Shown: positions 31,257-33,210 of the stretch, piece by piece
Numbering within the stretch: position 1 is the first letter of the stretch
Layout: each line of letters starts with the position of its first letter
Origin: Tissierellia bacterium
GTDB lineage: Bacteria > Bacillota > Clostridia > Tissierellales > Sedimentibacteraceae
NCBI GenBank assembly: GCA_012518555.1
Contig: JAAYRW010000046.1
Location: forward strand, 1-33,210
Direction: 5' to 3'
DNA length: 33,210 bases
Position numbers and translations under genes: made by a program
Notes under the pieces: model-generated
Told to the model about the DNA's origin: nothing
Databases searched by the model: none
Seen by the model: only the letters and a program-made list of their open reading frames with translations

Positions 31257-32351
31257 ATGAAGACACAATTTTTTCCAGGTTATACTATAGGTCCTAGTGC
31301 TTATGATAATATAGTAAAAATATGTAGTATGTATGGTAAGAAAGCTGCAGTAATCGGTGGAGAGCAGGCCTTAAAGGCAGCAACAAATAAAATAAAAAAA
31401 GCAGTTGAGGGAACTAGTTTTGTAATTACAGGATTCTTTCCCTATGGAGGAGAAGCATCAATAGAAAATATAGAAAGATTAAAAGCTATAACTGAAGTTC
31501 AGGAAGCAGATATAATTTTTGCCGTTGGAGGTGGCAAAGCTATAGATGCGGCTAAAGTTCTTGCGCAAAGAACAAACAGAGTATATTTTACATTTCCTAC
31601 TATTGCATCCACATGTGCAGCATGTACAAGTTTAGGGATTTTATATCATCCTGACGGTTCTTTAAGAGAATATTCATTTTTACCAGAGATCCCTACCCAT
31701 ATATTTATCGACAGTGAAATTATTGCAAATGCACCTAGCAAATATTTTTGGGCAGGAATCGGAGATTCAATGGCGAAATATTTTGAAAGCTCCATATCAA
31801 GTCGTGGAGATGAACTAAGCCACACTCAAGGTATGGGTGTAAACATTGCTGCAATGTGTAACGAACCTTTTGTTAAATATGGAGTTAAGGCTCTAAAGGA
31901 CTGTGAAAACAATCAAGTAACTCATGAACTTGAGGAAATTACTTTAGGAATAATAATATCTACCGGTTTCGTATCAAATCTTGTAAACATAGATTTAAAT
32001 ACAGGATTGGCTCATGCAGTTTATAATGGGTTTACAGTTATTCCACAAATAGAAAAATACGGACACCTTCATGGTGAAGTAGTTTCCTACGGAATTTTAA
32101 TATTATTAATAGTAGATAAACAACAAGAAGAGTTTAGAAGGATTTTTAAATTCAATAAGGACATGGGTTTCCCTACAAAGCTTGCAGATTTACACTGTAC
32201 CATTGGTGCTGTTGACAAAATGATTGAAAAATCTCTTAAAGGAATAGATGTAAGACATTACCCATACAAGGTTACACCGTCAATGATAAAGGAAGCAGTA
32301 GAATTTTTGGAATCATATAATGAAGCCTTTGATGGAAATTTATCAGCATAA
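31257..32351 (+). CDS. Iron-containing alcohol dehydrogenase family protein (glycerol dehydrogenase-like)
   Basis: The 364-residue cytoplasmic NAD(P)-dependent enzyme has the family dinucleotide motif AVGGGKAIDAAK, the TIASTCAACTSLG block, and metal ligands in WAGIGDSMAKYFE (Asp), GLAHAVYNGF (His) and YGHLHGEVVSYG (His). Members oxidise or reduce polyols, alcohols and aldehydes. Family length and key residues are intact. AAGGAG precedes the ATG. Co-transcription with the transporter behind a leucine T-box suggests it acts on what the transporter carries or on a leucine-derived keto or alcohol compound. The true substrate is not shown. A terminator follows. Confidence 0.88.
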   Translation: MKTQFFPGYTIGPSAYDNIVKICSMYGKKAAVIGGEQALKAATNKIKKAVEGTSFVITGFFPYGGEASIENIERLKAITEVQEADIIFAVGGGKAIDAAKVLAQRTNRVYFTFPTIASTCAACTSLGILYHPDGSLREYSFLPEIPTHIFIDSEIIANAPSKYFWAGIGDSMAKYFESSISSRGDELSHTQGMGVNIAAMCNEPFVKYGVKALKDCENNQVTHELEEITLGIIISTGFVSNLVNIDLNTGLAHAVYNGFTVIPQIEKYGHLHGEVVSYGILILLIVDKQQEEFRRIFKFNKDMGFPTKLADLHCTIGAVDKMIEKSLKGIDVRHYPYKVTPSMIKEAVEFLESYNEAFDGNLSA

Positions 32352-32363
32352 CAATACCTATAA

Positions 32364-32403
32364 GAAAGGACGCTTCGATTGGGAGTGTCCTTTCCTCTTT
32401 TCT
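32364..32403 (+). terminator. Terminator after the alcohol dehydrogenase gene
   Basis: GAAAGGAC (32364-32371) pairs with GTCCTTTC (32387-32394), followed by the T-rich CTCTTTTCTCTT. Confidence 0.75.
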
Positions 32404-32430
32404 CTTAAGTTAAAGTATCGTAAATAACCA

Positions 32431-32459
32431 TTGAATCTAAACTCTTCAGCTGATATAAT
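32431..32459 (+). promoter_or_regulatory. Promoter of the chain-length determinant gene
   Basis: TTGAAT (32431-32436), 17 bp, TATAAT (32454-32459) with TG at the extended -10 position. It is a strong vegetative promoter 41 bases before the ATG. Confidence 0.75.
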
Positions 32460-32499
32460 AGCTATGTTATTAGTGAGTACGATTAACGAGGAGTGAATA

Positions 32500-33210
32500 A
32501 TGAACGAAAATAATAATGTACACTATTATGAGGATGAAATTGATTTAAGAGAGTTAGTAATGGCTCTTTGGAAAAGAAAGAAAATGATAATTGCATTTAC
32601 ATTGATTGCCGCCATAATTGCCGGGGCATTCAGTATGTTTGTATTGTCACCTGTTTATGAAACAAGGCTGAACATTGTAATAAGTATGCCAGACCTTTAC
32701 CATACTAGGTATGGTGAATACAAACTACCTATTACTACAAATGAGCAGTACATAAATTTAATAAAAAGTAACGATGTATTACTTAATACCATTAGGGATA
32801 TGGGCTACTCGGATGTAACTGTAGATGGATTAGGTAAAAGGATAAACATTAATTCTCCTGACGCTAGATCCAATACGGTACAAAATAGTTTTACCATTAC
32901 GGTATTGGCAGATAAGCCTGAAGAATCTTATGAACTTGCTAATTCATTATTTAATAATTATATTGAATTCATGGATGTAATGGTAAAGGAAAGGGCTATT
33001 AGTCACTATATTAATCATTTTAATGTAGAACTTATGTCCTTACAGAATTCTTTAGATATTGAAATGGAAACTTTGGCTAAAAATGAAGATTTACTTTCTC
33101 AAACTCCAAAATCTATTGACTTAAAGTCAAATATTGAAATTCAAACAGAGCTTAACGGTGATAGCGACTATGTAGTTCCTGTAGATACGGCTAATCCAAA
33201 TTATATAAAA
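32500..33210 (+). CDS. Wzz-type polysaccharide chain-length determinant (N-terminal part, runs off the window)
   Basis: 237 codons are visible and the frame continues past the window. Acidic residues and EIDLRELVMALWKRKKMIIAFTLIAAIIAGAFSMFVLSPVYET at about 13-56 give the Wzz signature: a short cytoplasmic start, a membrane helix, then a large outer domain. The outer part contains predicted coiled-coil (NVELMSLQNSLDIEMETLAK). Wzz/CapA-type proteins set polymer length and often activate a partner tyrosine kinase during capsule or exopolysaccharide export. GAGGAG precedes the ATG. It is probably the first gene of a polysaccharide cluster to the right. Confidence 0.88.
   Translation, partial: MNENNNVHYYEDEIDLRELVMALWKRKKMIIAFTLIAAIIAGAFSMFVLSPVYETRLNIVISMPDLYHTRYGEYKLPITTNEQYINLIKSNDVLLNTIRDMGYSDVTVDGLGKRININSPDARSNTVQNSFTITVLADKPEESYELANSLFNNYIEFMDVMVKERAISHYINHFNVELMSLQNSLDIEMETLAKNEDLLSQTPKSIDLKSNIEIQTELNGDSDYVVPVDTANPNYIK

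Noticed and set aside
1-33210. CRISPR array, tRNA, rRNA, transposase or integrase genes
   Set aside because: No spaced direct repeats, no tRNA-like or rRNA sequence, and no transposase or recombinase motifs were seen by eye on either strand.

Overview
This is AT-rich Bacillota DNA, most likely from an anaerobic Clostridia-type bacterium. Pointers are strong AGGAGG-type ribosome sites, frequent extended -10 promoters, a T-box leader, electron-transfer flavoprotein genes and LicD/LicC genes. The genus cannot be fixed from sequence alone. No rRNA, tRNA, CRISPR array or complete insertion sequence was seen.

Layout. (1) 1-4099: a DUF4143-type ATPase with its own promoter and a perfect 26-bp palindrome abuts the broken 3' end of a secreted fumarate-reductase-like flavoprotein. 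Divergent from it is a Tat-exported Old-Yellow-Enzyme/FAD lipoprotein. (2) 4333-8713: sfsA, then a long structured leader and a three-gene licD / fused nucleotidyltransferase-choline kinase / licC cassette for putting phosphocholine (or a similar group) on surface glycans. (3) 8741-15927: a mixed accessory stretch with hicAB, an M20 peptidase relic, a secreted protein, a MATE exporter, an NYN-LOTUS protein, a SEC-C protein, a flavin reductase and a HAD phosphatase. (4) 16142-17815: an ECF sigma factor with a membrane anti-sigma factor of RsgI/PepSY type. (5) 18190-26471: a redox island of DUF169 protein, acyl-CoA dehydrogenase, EtfB, EtfA and an AraC regulator, then a Tat flavoprotein reductase divergent from a LysR regulator. 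(6) 26916-29533: a second, paralogous ECF sigma/anti-sigma pair followed by a third RsgI-like PepSY protein that lacks the anti-sigma domain. (7) 29633-32351: a leucine-type T-box leader, a YkvI-like transporter and an iron-containing alcohol dehydrogenase. (8) 32431-33210: the start of a Wzz-type chain-length gene, probably the first gene of a polysaccharide cluster.

The most interesting signal is in regions 4 and 6. All three transcription units that encode RsgI/PepSY ectodomains carry the same promoter, ATGCAATAAAA - exactly 14 bp - GTTA, just before the first gene. This fits an autoregulated ECF regulon in which two sigma/anti-sigma pairs and one stand-alone sensor-like paralogue share a signal or a promoter specificity. 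The second theme is extracytoplasmic flavoenzyme chemistry: three lipoprotein flavoproteins (one broken) and a cytoplasmic acyl-CoA dehydrogenase/Etf set whose dehydrogenase lacks the usual catalytic glutamate.
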